From NCBI RefSeq assembly GCF_013394165.1, contig NZ_CP041330.1, positions 744,001 through 808,000 of the forward strand: DNA of 64,000 nucleotides, read 5' to 3'. Within the stretch, counting starts at the first letter, position 1. The number at the start of each line of letters is the position of its first letter. Shown here in pieces: positions 8,882 through 16,774 of this stretch. The position numbers and the translations under genes are program-made. The notes beneath the pieces are model-generated. The model did not search any database. It was given only the letters and a program-made list of their open reading frames with translations, and was not told the origin of the DNA. The DNA is from Pseudoalteromonas sp. Scap06. GTDB taxonomy: Bacteria; Pseudomonadota; Gammaproteobacteria; Enterobacterales; Alteromonadaceae.

Positions 8882-9940
8882 ATGCAGAAGTTGATCCATA
8901 TAGACATGGATGCATTCTTTGTATCTGTTGAAATTAGAGATAGGCCAGAGTTGGCAAATCTTCCTGTTGCTGTGGGGGGAAACTCTAAAAGGCGAGGTGT
9001 ACTTTCGACTTGTAATTATATAGCAAGAGAATTTGGTGTTCGTTCAGCAATGCCAACGAGTGTGGCACTGATAAAGTGTCCAAATTTGGTGCTTGTACCA
9101 TCTCGAATGGATGTATATAAAGAGGTGAGTACTCATATTCGGGAAATATTTTCACGTTATACCAATATTATTGAACCTCTTTCATTAGATGAAGCTTATC
9201 TTGATGTCACAGATTGCAAATTATTTAAAGGTTCAGCCACTTTAATAGCCCAAGATATTAGAGAAACAATCTACAGAGAAACGGGCCTAACCGCTTCTGC
9301 TGGAATTTCTTCTCTGAAGTTTCTTGCTAAAGTTGCTTCAGACTATAATAAACCAAATGGTCAATTTGTTATTACACCTTCAGAAGTTTGTAGCTTTATT
9401 GCCGAATTACCTTTAAATAAGATTTCAGGTGTAGGTAAGGTTACTTTTGAAAAACTAAAGTCATTAGGGTTGGAATATGGTCGAGACATTCAAGCTGTCG
9501 ATCAGGCAATTATTAATAATAACTTTGGTAAATTCGGACTGGTGCTTTATCAACGGTGCCAAGGTATAGATAATAGAAATGTTGAAACAACACGAGTTAG
9601 AAAGTCGGTAGGTGTTGAGAGAACATTTCCTGAAGATATTGATGATTTAGATACTCTTCGTAGTATCTTAACCGATAAGCTGATACCTGAATTAAAAAAA
9701 CGGTCTGAAAAGTATTTACATGAGCGAAAAATAAGTAAATTAGGAGTGAAAGTTAAATTCAATGATTTTCACCAAACGACTAAAGACTTTGCCTATTCTA
9801 ACTTTGATGAAGGGATATTTTTAGATTTGCTGACAGAAGCAGTGAATCGTGGTGATGGTAAAAAGGTTAGACTTTTAGGGGTTCATATTGGTCTTAATAA
9901 CATCGAAGTTAAAAATCAGCAATTTGAACTATCATGGTAG
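8882..9940 (+). CDS. dinB: DNA polymerase IV, cargo copy
   Basis: 352 aa, full-length Y-family polymerase. Catalytic motifs are present: HIDMDAFFVSVE at residues 6-17 and SLDEAYLDVT at about 101-110, followed by the helix-hairpin-helix region (ISGVGKVTFEKLKSLG) and little-finger domain. It is clearly related to, but diverged from, the broken host dinB (28296-29312). It probably compensates for loss of the host polymerase, which makes translesion bypasses in stalled replication. No ordinary LexA box lies directly upstream. Confidence 0.9.
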   Translation: MQKLIHIDMDAFFVSVEIRDRPELANLPVAVGGNSKRRGVLSTCNYIAREFGVRSAMPTSVALIKCPNLVLVPSRMDVYKEVSTHIREIFSRYTNIIEPLSLDEAYLDVTDCKLFKGSATLIAQDIRETIYRETGLTASAGISSLKFLAKVASDYNKPNGQFVITPSEVCSFIAELPLNKISGVGKVTFEKLKSLGLEYGRDIQAVDQAIINNNFGKFGLVLYQRCQGIDNRNVETTRVRKSVGVERTFPEDIDDLDTLRSILTDKLIPELKKRSEKYLHERKISKLGVKVKFNDFHQTTKDFAYSNFDEGIFLDLLTEAVNRGDGKKVRLLGVHIGLNNIEVKNQQFELSW

Positions 9941-10423
9941 AAAATGGAAACCTTGCCTTATTATTTAAAAAGCGTTACAGAAATAATCATAAATAAAAAG
10001 CCTGTTAGTTATTGGCGTAAATGAAGTTTTATAAATATAAATTACTTTCCGTTTTGAAAAATATATAGGTAGTTTTATATATAGTATAGTTTTCAAATTA
10101 TAAATTGAATACCTTTAGAAAAACAATCAAATTAGAAGTGGTTTTTAATGAAAGATATGACAAAGTCGCTTGGTGATAAAAAGTCTTAACTTGGCCAGTC
10201 AAGTTCGTCCAGTAGAACTCACAGCACTTAGCTGTTATTCGGCTTAGAGCGAGAACCAGTCAGTCAAAAATTGTGTTGTATGAAGAGGAAATTTGACCGC
10301 TATGTAATTCATTGTAAGCAATAAAATGATCTCAGTTATTAGGTGTGTAACGTTTATAATTGCACCTCAATAGTCTATTTGCTATTTTACGCGCTAATAA
10401 AAGGAATTTTTAAGGATTTAAGG
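9941..10423. other. Gap without recognisable gene
   Basis: AT-rich, about 480 nt. Short open stretches only, for example a 13-codon frame at about 10148, none supported. Probably contains the promoter of the AHH nuclease gene. Confidence 0.4.
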
Positions 10424-11116
10424 ATGATTCAACTACAGCGCTACCCAATGCCAGATCGACCAAGTAACCCCAGCCCTTTAGAAATGGCTATTTATAATTA
10501 TGAATTACTAGCCAAAAAACACTACGATGATAAGCGCCGTAAATCTGCTGCATCTAAGGAAAAGCTACAAAGAGATTACGATCACTTACAAAAAGAACGC
10601 AAGCGTTTAGAGCACTTGCTTATCGCGCAGCAAAGCTTAGAGTCTTACCGCGCAGAAAGTGAAGGTAGTTCTGTTAAGGAGCTAGCAGAAGAAGAACATC
10701 ATCCTACGGAAAAGCTTGCTAAGTTTTTACGAGCGGCAGGCGAGCCAAAACCAACTTCATATCATGAAGCACATCATATTGTGTGCGGTAAGGGACGTTA
10801 TAGACAGCGCCTTACATATGCTGCGCGTTTAAGAATGCATTCGTTTGGTATTGGTATTAATGATCCAACGAATGGGGTATGGCTAAGAAACTTTGAAAAA
10901 AATAAGTCAGATGATTGGGCTACGCCTGACACTGTTTCTCACAGAAGGCTGCATCGCCATAATTATGAAGTGTGGGTGTCTACTAGTTTAAGAACCAGAG
11001 TAAATAAGCTCGATTTCATAAATGCATTACGTGGCGTGAAAATAAAAATTAAAAATCATATGATGCCAGCCAGCGTTATGATGCCTAAAAATGCTAATTG
11101 GGATGGTAAATCATGA
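10424..11116 (+). CDS. AHH-type HNH nuclease (predicted toxin)
   Basis: About 230 aa from the ATG at 10424, chosen because AAGG precedes it; the longer frame from 10343 adds a hydrophobic stretch with no ribosome site. The N-terminal part is a charged coiled-coil-like helix (residues about 30-75). The C-terminal half has the AHH signature (HEAHHIVCGKGRY, then LRMHSFGIGINDPTNGVWL, then HRRLHRHNYEVW), a predicted metal-dependent DNA/RNA nuclease fold common in polymorphic toxins. The next gene overlaps by 4 nt and looks like an immunity protein. No secretion domain is attached, so the delivery route is unknown; it may act in the producing cell. Confidence 0.75.
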   Translation: MIQLQRYPMPDRPSNPSPLEMAIYNYELLAKKHYDDKRRKSAASKEKLQRDYDHLQKERKRLEHLLIAQQSLESYRAESEGSSVKELAEEEHHPTEKLAKFLRAAGEPKPTSYHEAHHIVCGKGRYRQRLTYAARLRMHSFGIGINDPTNGVWLRNFEKNKSDDWATPDTVSHRRLHRHNYEVWVSTSLRTRVNKLDFINALRGVKIKIKNHMMPASVMMPKNANWDGKS

Positions 11117-11700
11117 AGTTGTTCTCGTTAAAGCCTGTTACTAATTCTTACGACATGGTTGAGTGGGACATACTTTCATTCGCTGAAAAAATACAACCAA
11201 TGTTGTCATCTAATCAAGATGCTTGCATGTTTCTACTTGATATCCATATGAATAATGACTCTTTATTAGAGTATTGGCCTGAAGGTTATGAGTTGTCTTT
11301 TTTACCTGGTTATCTAAAAGATAACTACGATATAAGTATCATGGATGGGTTTATAGCTCTTCGGATGAATGCTTATGAAGCTTTAAAAGATTTATTAGCG
11401 CCTTTAGGTGAGTTTATTGAAACAAAAGCTGATGGTGAACCTATTGTAATCTTTAACTTGCGTACATTTGGACAAGAAGATGAAGCAAAATGTGAACGCG
11501 AATATTTAGACGGTTATCCTTTAGATTATATCAAGATTGCTTTCATAAATGATGATGTAAAAAATAAGCCTGTTTTTAAGAGTAAACTTACAGGTGGTTC
11601 TCGTTTGTATTGTACAGATAAGTTTAAATCTGCTGTAGAAGATAATGGATTAACGGGTGTTTATATTGACGAAGATCTCGATAATATTTTTTCTAATTAA
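11113..11700 (+). CDS. Imm11-like (DUF1629) immunity protein
   Basis: 195 aa. The C-terminal half (PVFKSKLTG, then LYCTDKFKSAVEDNGLTGVY) is like the conserved end of Imm11/DUF1629 proteins, which are partners of polymorphic toxins. The ATG overlaps the stop of the AHH nuclease (ATGA), which implies coupled synthesis of toxin and neutraliser. Assignment is by recognised pattern plus context; the exact immunity family is not certain. Confidence 0.6.
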   Translation: MKLFSLKPVTNSYDMVEWDILSFAEKIQPMLSSNQDACMFLLDIHMNNDSLLEYWPEGYELSFLPGYLKDNYDISIMDGFIALRMNAYEALKDLLAPLGEFIETKADGEPIVIFNLRTFGQEDEAKCEREYLDGYPLDYIKIAFINDDVKNKPVFKSKLTGGSRLYCTDKFKSAVEDNGLTGVYIDEDLDNIFSN

Positions 11701-12027
11701 GTTAATTTAGATAAAGAAAACATTATTTAGGTAGTGTTATATAAAACGAAAATCAAAACTACCTTTTAAAAAACAACTACTATATTTTAATGACTGAAAT
11801 AAATCGGATGCTATATGCCAATAAACTTTAACTGCTTTTTTGGTGGTTGTTTTACCAATTTTTCTTACATAAAAAATTAATAATAAATTTGTATTAGTCC
11901 ACATTTCAGTTGCAGTTTGAAAAGAGTTTTTTGATTTTATCTGGCAGTTCTTAATGAACGAAAACCGGACGGTAGGACAAACTGACTTTTGGACAGAAAC
12001 GTTTTAGTCCATCCCGTTGATTCGCTT
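11701..12027. other. Gap with partial attC
   Basis: No gene. The right part holds the distal half of a minus-strand attC whose R''-type core is at 12028-12034. A short inverted pair (TGGAC ... GTCCA, about 11990-12011) may be its internal stem. The other core is not clear; GACAAAC at 11976-11982 is a candidate. Confidence 0.35.
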
Positions 12028-12034
12028 GTTAGGA
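12028..12034 (-). repeat. attC core (R'') following the membrane-protein cassette
   Basis: On the minus strand the sequence is AACTCCTAACAAGCG; the cassette gene's stop codon lies in the TCCTAAC core, as is common in integron cassettes. Its reverse complement, GTTAGGAGTT, equals the first bases of the same cassette at 12448 downward, the expected R''/cassette-start complementarity. Confidence 0.7.
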
Positions 12035-12430
12035 GTTAATTATTCCGGAAAAGACATCCCACAATATAACTAAATCATTCCCGAACCATATGCCAAATAA
12101 AAACTTAAAGTAATAAATAAAAATTAATGGGAATAAAATTACACTACTAATACCCATCGTGAATAGTGAATACTTTTTCTTTTTACAACTCCATGAGGAT
12201 TCAAATTTAATCCACCTCATCGTTTCAGCCCAAAAATCTAACAAAATAGCATGTGGCATTGGGTAAGTTTTTGGATGATGATACCAACCCAAGCCATATA
12301 CGCACCAAGCAAAAGCATTTAATATAAAAATTAAACCTGTCCCATAAATAATAACCCACACAGGACTCTGGAATATAAGTTCTAGAAGATTTCCATTCTT
12401 AAAAATTGGATGTTCTCGAGGGTGGCTCAA
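12029..12430 (-). CDS. Integron cassette gene: membrane protein, unknown
   Basis: About 133 aa from a TTG start (complement of 12428-12430) preceded by AGGAG from the attC end. The longer frame starting at 12493 would begin inside the attC site and is not credible. Two hydrophobic segments are visible (about residues 20-45, with PVWVIIYGTGLIFIL, and about 90-115, with SSVILFPLIFIYYF). No family recognised. It is the last of at least two cassettes, all in minus orientation. Confidence 0.55.
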   Translation of the reverse strand: MSHPREHPIFKNGNLLELIFQSPVWVIIYGTGLIFILNAFAWCVYGLGWYHHPKTYPMPHAILLDFWAETMRWIKFESSWSCKKKKYSLFTMGISSVILFPLIFIYYFKFLFGIWFGNDLVILWDVFSGIINS

Positions 12431-12441
12431 AATATAATAAC

Positions 12442-12512
12442 TCCTAACGCCGCGCTCTGCGGCAAACTTGGAACGCACCGAAAATTTGACCAACAGCAGC
12501 GCCTTGTTATGT
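12442..12512 (-). repeat. attC recombination site after the Septu-like cassette (71 bp)
   Basis: Minus strand runs from ACATAAC (R'') through AAGGCGCTGCTG and CCGCAGAGCGCGG arms, which can pair with unpaired extra bases, to GTTAGGA (R'). R'' extended (TCACATAAC) is the exact reverse complement of GTTATGTGA at the start of the ptuA cassette (14931-14939), and R' is complementary to the R'' of the next cassette at 12028. These two independent matches are strong evidence for real integron cassettes. Confidence 0.85.
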
Positions 12513-12523
12513 GAAATTAAAGC

Positions 12524-13384
12524 TCAGGCTAAATCATTCATTAATGCCAAACACATTACTCTTTCCCAGTGGTTCGGGAAACTAGCAGAGTCAATTGCTG
12601 GTTGTAAAATGGTTCTTTTCGCAACTCCCAGATCTAAAGGAATTCGAGTCAACTCTTGAATTTGTGCTAGGTATGTAATAAGCCTTGGGCCTGCCTCTTT
12701 TGAGAATCTCAAGCCCAATTCAAAGTCAATAAAGTGTTTTTCTACTCGATTCTTTTGGATATCATTCCAATGCTCCGGAGGTCTGACGAAATATTCAATC
12801 ACTCCTGGTTCGGCATTTATTCCAGCAATGTATCGCGCAAACACCCATTGTTCATTGAAGTAACGATCATTATCTAGATATGGTTGAAGAATCTGTTCTT
12901 CTTCATTACCAGCGAAAGCTTCTCCTTTTCCATCCATGTTGCAGTCTCTGCACGAAGGCACTAAGTTTACCGGCAGTACAGAAAATTGAGGATAGTGTGC
13001 TTTAGGAAGGTAATGATCCAAATTTCTTGGTCGTCCAATACCACCACAAAAAGGGCACTGTTCATTAGCAGCCGCCAGCAAGGAATTATAAATTCTACGC
13101 CCAGGCTTACCAGATTTAACAAAGTACGTGCTATATAGCTTAAGAAGTTCAGACTTTTTTAGCGAGCCTATGACAATCGGATCACAGTTACGGTGATTAG
13201 GTGTCGACTGTAATGTATACAGCTCACCTTGAGATGCTGATGCAACATAACTATCAGCGCTGACTTGAAATAGTTCAATCTCGCTGCCCAGTTTTTGCAG
13301 CAAGTTGGCGTTACCGGTAATCCCCTCTCGGCAACTGGCCATAGTTTGTACATAAGAATAAGCTGGTTGATTAAGCTTTAACAT
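12524..13384 (-). CDS. ptuB: HNH endonuclease, Septu PtuB-like
   Basis: 286 aa. HNH motif with zinc-type cysteines: CPFCGGIGRPRNLDHYLPKA ... LPVNLVPSCRDCNMDGKG (about residues 122-165). It is the second gene of a two-gene operon with an AAA ATPase; the start overlaps the ATPase stop by one nt (TAATG). ATPase plus HNH is the composition of Septu anti-phage systems, where PtuB is the nuclease. The gene ends just before an attC, so both genes travel as one integron cassette. A related ATPase-HNH family other than Septu cannot be excluded. Confidence 0.75.
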   Translation of the reverse strand: MLKLNQPAYSYVQTMASCREGITGNANLLQKLGSEIELFQVSADSYVASASQGELYTLQSTPNHRNCDPIVIGSLKKSELLKLYSTYFVKSGKPGRRIYNSLLAAANEQCPFCGGIGRPRNLDHYLPKAHYPQFSVLPVNLVPSCRDCNMDGKGEAFAGNEEEQILQPYLDNDRYFNEQWVFARYIAGINAEPGVIEYFVRPPEHWNDIQKNRVEKHFIDFELGLRFSKEAGPRLITYLAQIQELTRIPLDLGVAKRTILQPAIDSASFPNHWERVMCLALMNDLA

Positions 13385-14901
13385 TAATCTATGCCTCTAT
13401 CTCGATGCGTAACCAGCGCCATCAAGAGAGAGCGGGCCTCTAAACCAAGCTGATGATTATATTCATTCACTATCTCTTGGTAAGAACTTCCACTTTCAAC
13501 CGACTTTACAAGCAAATCGTGAAACCCCGACTTGACCACCTCAAGACCAAACACCTCCCTTGTTAATACACCAACATTTTCACCGAATGTCTCGATATTG
13601 AGTCTACGAGGTTCAGTAGCTAAGCCAACTCGATTGATTTTCCATGCACTAGACTTAGGAACCTCTTGCAGTACTACAGGAGAGTGCGTGGCTATAATAG
13701 CTACACCGTTCCTATCATGAAGTAACTCAGACAAAGCGCGAACAAAAGCGGATAGTAACGGTGGATGAAGATGGCTTTCAGGTTCATCAATAAGGACTAA
13801 AGTTTTTTCTTCAACAGTTGCGACTAAGCGGGTGATCGTTAAAAGTACTACAGCATGTCCCGAACTCATTCGCTCAATGGTCTTTAGGGCTTTGGATGCT
13901 AACTCCTGACCGGAAAACTGAGAAAGATCTTTCAGGCCCATTCTCTCAAAGTTTTCATCTGACTCCAAAGTCTCTATTGCTCTTAACCATCTATCTCGCT
14001 TAGGCGTTTGACTAAAGCATGACTTTAAAGCTTGCAAAAATTCTTGGCGAATATCATTGAGACTTTTGAGAGTGTCGCCTTCCTTCTTTAACCCTACATA
14101 GAAATAACAAGTGCCTTGCGAGGGATCTGGTTGCTCTATTGGAGGTTCAAAGGGGTCAAAAGCACTAAATGAAACGGAAACCAAACTACTGAAATAATCG
14201 TTGCTGATGGGGTTTTCTTGCCAACCTCCAACATCATAAAACTTCGAGGTAGAATGGCCCTTGCTTGTAATAGCTTCAATCATCCCATTAAGAAGTGTTG
14301 TCTTTCCTACGCCATTTCGACCGATGACTGCATGAATGTTAGTACTTGGTTTAGAATCAATCTTCACCTTAAACTTCAATTCAAAACCAGACATCTTATC
14401 AGACTCGGGTCTGGAAAATTTGAATTCAAAATTTGTTAGTGGGGGCTGGCCAGCCAACACCCTAGGAAACTGTCCTTTGATAACTGATAAGCTGACATCT
14501 CTTAACAAGGCGGTCCGAAAAACCTCTTCCTCTTGAGCTACTTCAATCAGCCTTGGAGATAAAACGATGTCTTTTAGTGCCGATAGTAAATTAGTTCTTA
14601 ACGGTTCTACAAATGATGATATTTTACGATAATAGTCGACATCTTGCCCAACAGAGAAATAACCATCAGATAACTGCTGGAAGGAATTTCCTAATAAGGT
14701 GTGAGTTGATTGTTCAGTAGTTTGGCCTTTAAAACCAATTTTTACATTACCGAGATCATGAAGAACACCTTTCTCGTCATATAGTTCCAAATAAAACATG
14801 GTTACGAACGAGAAATCGTTCCAATGATCAATCGTTAGGTAAGCAGTATTCAAACCTGACTGAGGAGTTTTCATACCTCTTGCAAGAACAATAAAATTCA
14901 T
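13384..14901 (-). CDS. ptuA: AAA/ABC-type ATPase, Septu PtuA-like
   Basis: 505 aa. Walker A GRNGVGKTTL at about 190-199, signature-like LSQFSGQELASKAL, Walker B TLVLIDEPESHLHP and switch His in IIATHSPVV: an SMC/OLD-like single-domain ATPase. No TOPRIM nuclease is evident. In Septu, PtuA forms the ATPase core that licenses the HNH partner. The ATG lies 32 nt from the upstream attC, so the cassette has little room for its own promoter and may depend on one outside. Confidence 0.75.
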   Translation of the reverse strand: MNFIVLARGMKTPQSGLNTAYLTIDHWNDFSFVTMFYLELYDEKGVLHDLGNVKIGFKGQTTEQSTHTLLGNSFQQLSDGYFSVGQDVDYYRKISSFVEPLRTNLLSALKDIVLSPRLIEVAQEEEVFRTALLRDVSLSVIKGQFPRVLAGQPPLTNFEFKFSRPESDKMSGFELKFKVKIDSKPSTNIHAVIGRNGVGKTTLLNGMIEAITSKGHSTSKFYDVGGWQENPISNDYFSSLVSVSFSAFDPFEPPIEQPDPSQGTCYFYVGLKKEGDTLKSLNDIRQEFLQALKSCFSQTPKRDRWLRAIETLESDENFERMGLKDLSQFSGQELASKALKTIERMSSGHAVVLLTITRLVATVEEKTLVLIDEPESHLHPPLLSAFVRALSELLHDRNGVAIIATHSPVVLQEVPKSSAWKINRVGLATEPRRLNIETFGENVGVLTREVFGLEVVKSGFHDLLVKSVESGSSYQEIVNEYNHQLGLEARSLLMALVTHRDRGID

Positions 14902-15251
14902 TTCTCAGTACTACTTATCATCGGTGAATATCACATAACATTTTAGTATTTATGCGACACGCAGTTTGTGTTGCATAATCGCTTGTTGGACTGAGCCGCT
15001 ACCAGCTCGGTGTATAGAGTTGGTGTTGTTTATGCTATGGGAATTTGTTTTTATGGCCTAAGTGATATCAAACCAATTTCATTGGCGTGTCTATCGTATC
15101 TAAGCAATCCCTGTGCTACTCAGCGTTTATTATGTGCCTATTAAACCTAATGTTTAACCGTTAAGCAATGATCTTTTTCTCACGCACAGTCGCTACTAGC
15201 CCGAGCAGTTAAGCAGGTTAACTCATTGATTTGATGCAGCAGGCAAGGCTG
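14902..15251. other. Gap holding an attC site, otherwise nothing seen
   Basis: Besides the attC at 14933-14991, about 260 nt without a gene I can support. A small hairpin (GCAGC ... GCTGC) is at about 15236-15252 beside the IS91 remnant. Confidence 0.4.
14933..14991 (-). repeat. attC site upstream of the Septu-like cassette (59 bp)
   Basis: Minus strand runs from GTCCAAC (R'') via an imperfect hairpin (GCAACAC ... GTGTCGC, flanked by TTAT/ATAA) to GTTATGT (R'). R' matches the cassette's own terminal R'' at 12506-12512. The upstream cassette that should begin GTTGGAC was not found; it seems lost, perhaps with the IS91-associated rearrangement next to it. Confidence 0.75.
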
Positions 15252-15512
15252 CTAACTCGTTCGCGCTATTTTATTTGTCGTCATATCCAAATTCATCACA
15301 CCAATAAATCGTAAGATACCCGCCTTCCATGACTGGCAAGGCCAATGCGGTATTAATGGTTCTTGCTCTACCTTCGGCTTCACCGCTTTGAATGGGGTTA
15401 TTGATGCTTGAGCCTTTATTAACCCTAACTTTCGCTTGCGACACGCATTAGCTAAAAAGCCATAGTGGCGAATGCGCATAAACCCTTTAGGCAATGTATC
15501 TACACCCGTGAT
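15252..15512 (-). pseudogene. IS91-family transposase, C-terminal fragment
   Basis: Reads VDTLPKGFMRIRHYGFLANACRKRKL, quoted in part: LPKGFMRIRHYGFLAN is a conserved stretch late in IS91-type (HUH, Y2) transposases. No catalytic Tyr pair or zinc-binding N-terminus is present and a stop codon bounds the fragment upstream at 15513-15515. It is a dead remnant. IS91-like elements move adjacent DNA, so it may mark past rearrangement of the cassette array. Confidence 0.75.
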
Positions 15513-15540
15513 TTACAGCAAGATGTAAATATTGCTGTAA
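15513..15540. repeat. Perfect 9-bp-stem hairpin
   Basis: TTACAGCAA, ten-nt loop, TTGCTGTAA, at the break point of the IS91 remnant. Could be an end structure or a decayed terminator; no T-run follows. Confidence 0.4.
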
Positions 15541-15673
15541 GCCTGTTAAGTAATATCTTCTAACTCGTTTTGGGGCAAAAGTGAGTTAGAGCGGAACGTC
15601 CGAAAACGACATTATTGAGAAGTAAGCGACCGAATTTAAAAGTACACAAGTCTCAAACGAGCAATTGCCGCCA

Positions 15674-15877
15674 TTAAAGGTGATCAATGTCTACATATAT
15701 CTCATCCTGATTTATTCGTTCAGTTACGATATTAGATAGTTCGTAATCTTCAACTAAGGTAACAAGAGCATCCAACTCATTACCTTCACGAGTGCAAGGT
15801 TCAGACTTCCACAAGTCTTCAATACGCTTCAATGCTTCTTCTAAATCTGTTTTTGATTTTATAGATATGATGGTCAT
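15674..15877 (-). CDS. HigA-like antitoxin N-terminal domain protein, no HTH
   Basis: 67 aa from the ATG at 15877, chosen because GGAG lies nine nt upstream; the frame open eight codons further has no such site. MTIISIKSKTDLEEALKRIE, LWKSEPCTREGNELDALVTLVEDYE resembles the N-terminal domain of COG5499 HigA antitoxins (usual form EAL..I..LW.A..GT.EGD.LD.L..LVE.YE). Those proteins continue with a helix-turn-helix of about 60 residues which is absent here. No HigB toxin is adjacent. It may be a stand-alone neutraliser or a truncated antitoxin. Confidence 0.6.
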   Translation of the reverse strand: MTIISIKSKTDLEEALKRIEDLWKSEPCTREGNELDALVTLVEDYELSNIVTERINQDEIYVDIDHL

Positions 15878-16236
15878 TGAGTTCTGCTCCTTACTCCACA
15901 ATTTATTTTTTAATTATGGCAGATATGCCATAGTTAAAGTTGTTTAAGGAAGTTATTCATTAGGTTAACAAGCTGCTGACCTAATCTGAAGGCGCAATAG
16001 CTTGTTGCAACTGAGAGTCTTCTTTCGCACAATAACAGCCCATATCCCTATAAAATCCGGTAGACCGCAATTGGCACAAACGCGACTATCAGAGTGAGTT
16101 GGAGCATTAATAAGTTCAAATCAACGTTTTGATCTCTAAAGCGATAGCTTCTTGTTGAATTAAGAAAAGGATAAAATTTGGCTTCATGCTTTACAGTCTG
16201 CATTATAATGCGCATCACTCCTCAAACACTTTTCTT
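15878..16236. other. Gap with attC-like inverted repeat
   Basis: No gene supported. At 15967-16006 AACAAGCT and AGCTTGTT frame about 24 nt, reminiscent of an attC fold, but the outer cores do not match any neighbour, so I do not call it an attC. A perfect 12-bp palindrome (GCATTATAATGC) is at about 16200-16211. Confidence 0.35.
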
Positions 16237-16686
16237 TTATGCGTTATAGGCATACTTAAGCCTGTTTACGGTATTTTTAATAAATTCACGGCCAGCTATA
16301 GTATCTATAAATGTTAAAGGTTTTTTAGAGTCGAATTGAAGTGAAGGGGTATTTAACCAGATATTAAAACGTTCTATATTTTCAAAGTAATTAAGGCAAA
16401 AATAGCAGGTTTTTGCAACTTCAAATATATTTTCACTTAAAGTGGTATTTAAAAGCTTTAATTCTTTTTTATAGCGTACATATGAGCTATTGCTAGTTCT
16501 AATAGCTGAAGAAAATATTCGTATACTCCAGCCTAACTCTATCCTTAAACGTTCAGCATTTTTGATATCTACACCTTGATGTATAAAGTTAATTTGTTCT
16601 AGATAACTAGATTTTTCACTGATCTTTCTATTGCTTAAAATCTCTATAAGGTCTATTTGTTTGTGAATTTCAGAGAAGCTATACAT
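16237..16686 (-). CDS. Xre/MbcA/ParS-like antitoxin, orphan
   Basis: 149 aa. The C-terminal part FNIWLNTPSLQFDSKKPLTF then IDTIAGREFIKNTVNRLKYA is the toxin-binding (DUF2384) domain of MbcA/ParS/Xre antitoxins (usual W L..P...L.G..P...L.T..G...V...L..I.YG). The N-terminal part should be the DNA-binding region. These proteins normally neutralise a RES-domain NAD-degrading toxin encoded next door; none is present on either side. It may be a relic or protect in trans. Confidence 0.65.
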   Translation of the reverse strand: MYSFSEIHKQIDLIEILSNRKISEKSSYLEQINFIHQGVDIKNAERLRIELGWSIRIFSSAIRTSNSSYVRYKKELKLLNTTLSENIFEVAKTCYFCLNYFENIERFNIWLNTPSLQFDSKKPLTFIDTIAGREFIKNTVNRLKYAYNA

Positions 16687-16774
16687 AGCAACACCTTAAA
16701 TTAAATTATGTTTCCTCGTGTAACTGAAATCGATGTTACCTGTAGAGGTCTACTTGAGATAAATTCTAGCGTAT

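Noticed and set aside
10148..10189. Short frame of 13 codons starting with ATG
   Set aside because: No ribosome site and no recognisable sequence; AT-rich gap.
12468..12659. Plus-strand 63-aa frame
   Set aside because: Lies over an attC and antisense to the HNH gene; no ribosome site, no family.
15967..16006. AACAAGCT / AGCTTGTT inverted repeat as another attC
   Set aside because: The flanking seven-base cores do not pair with any cassette start found nearby, unlike the sites at 12442 and 14933.
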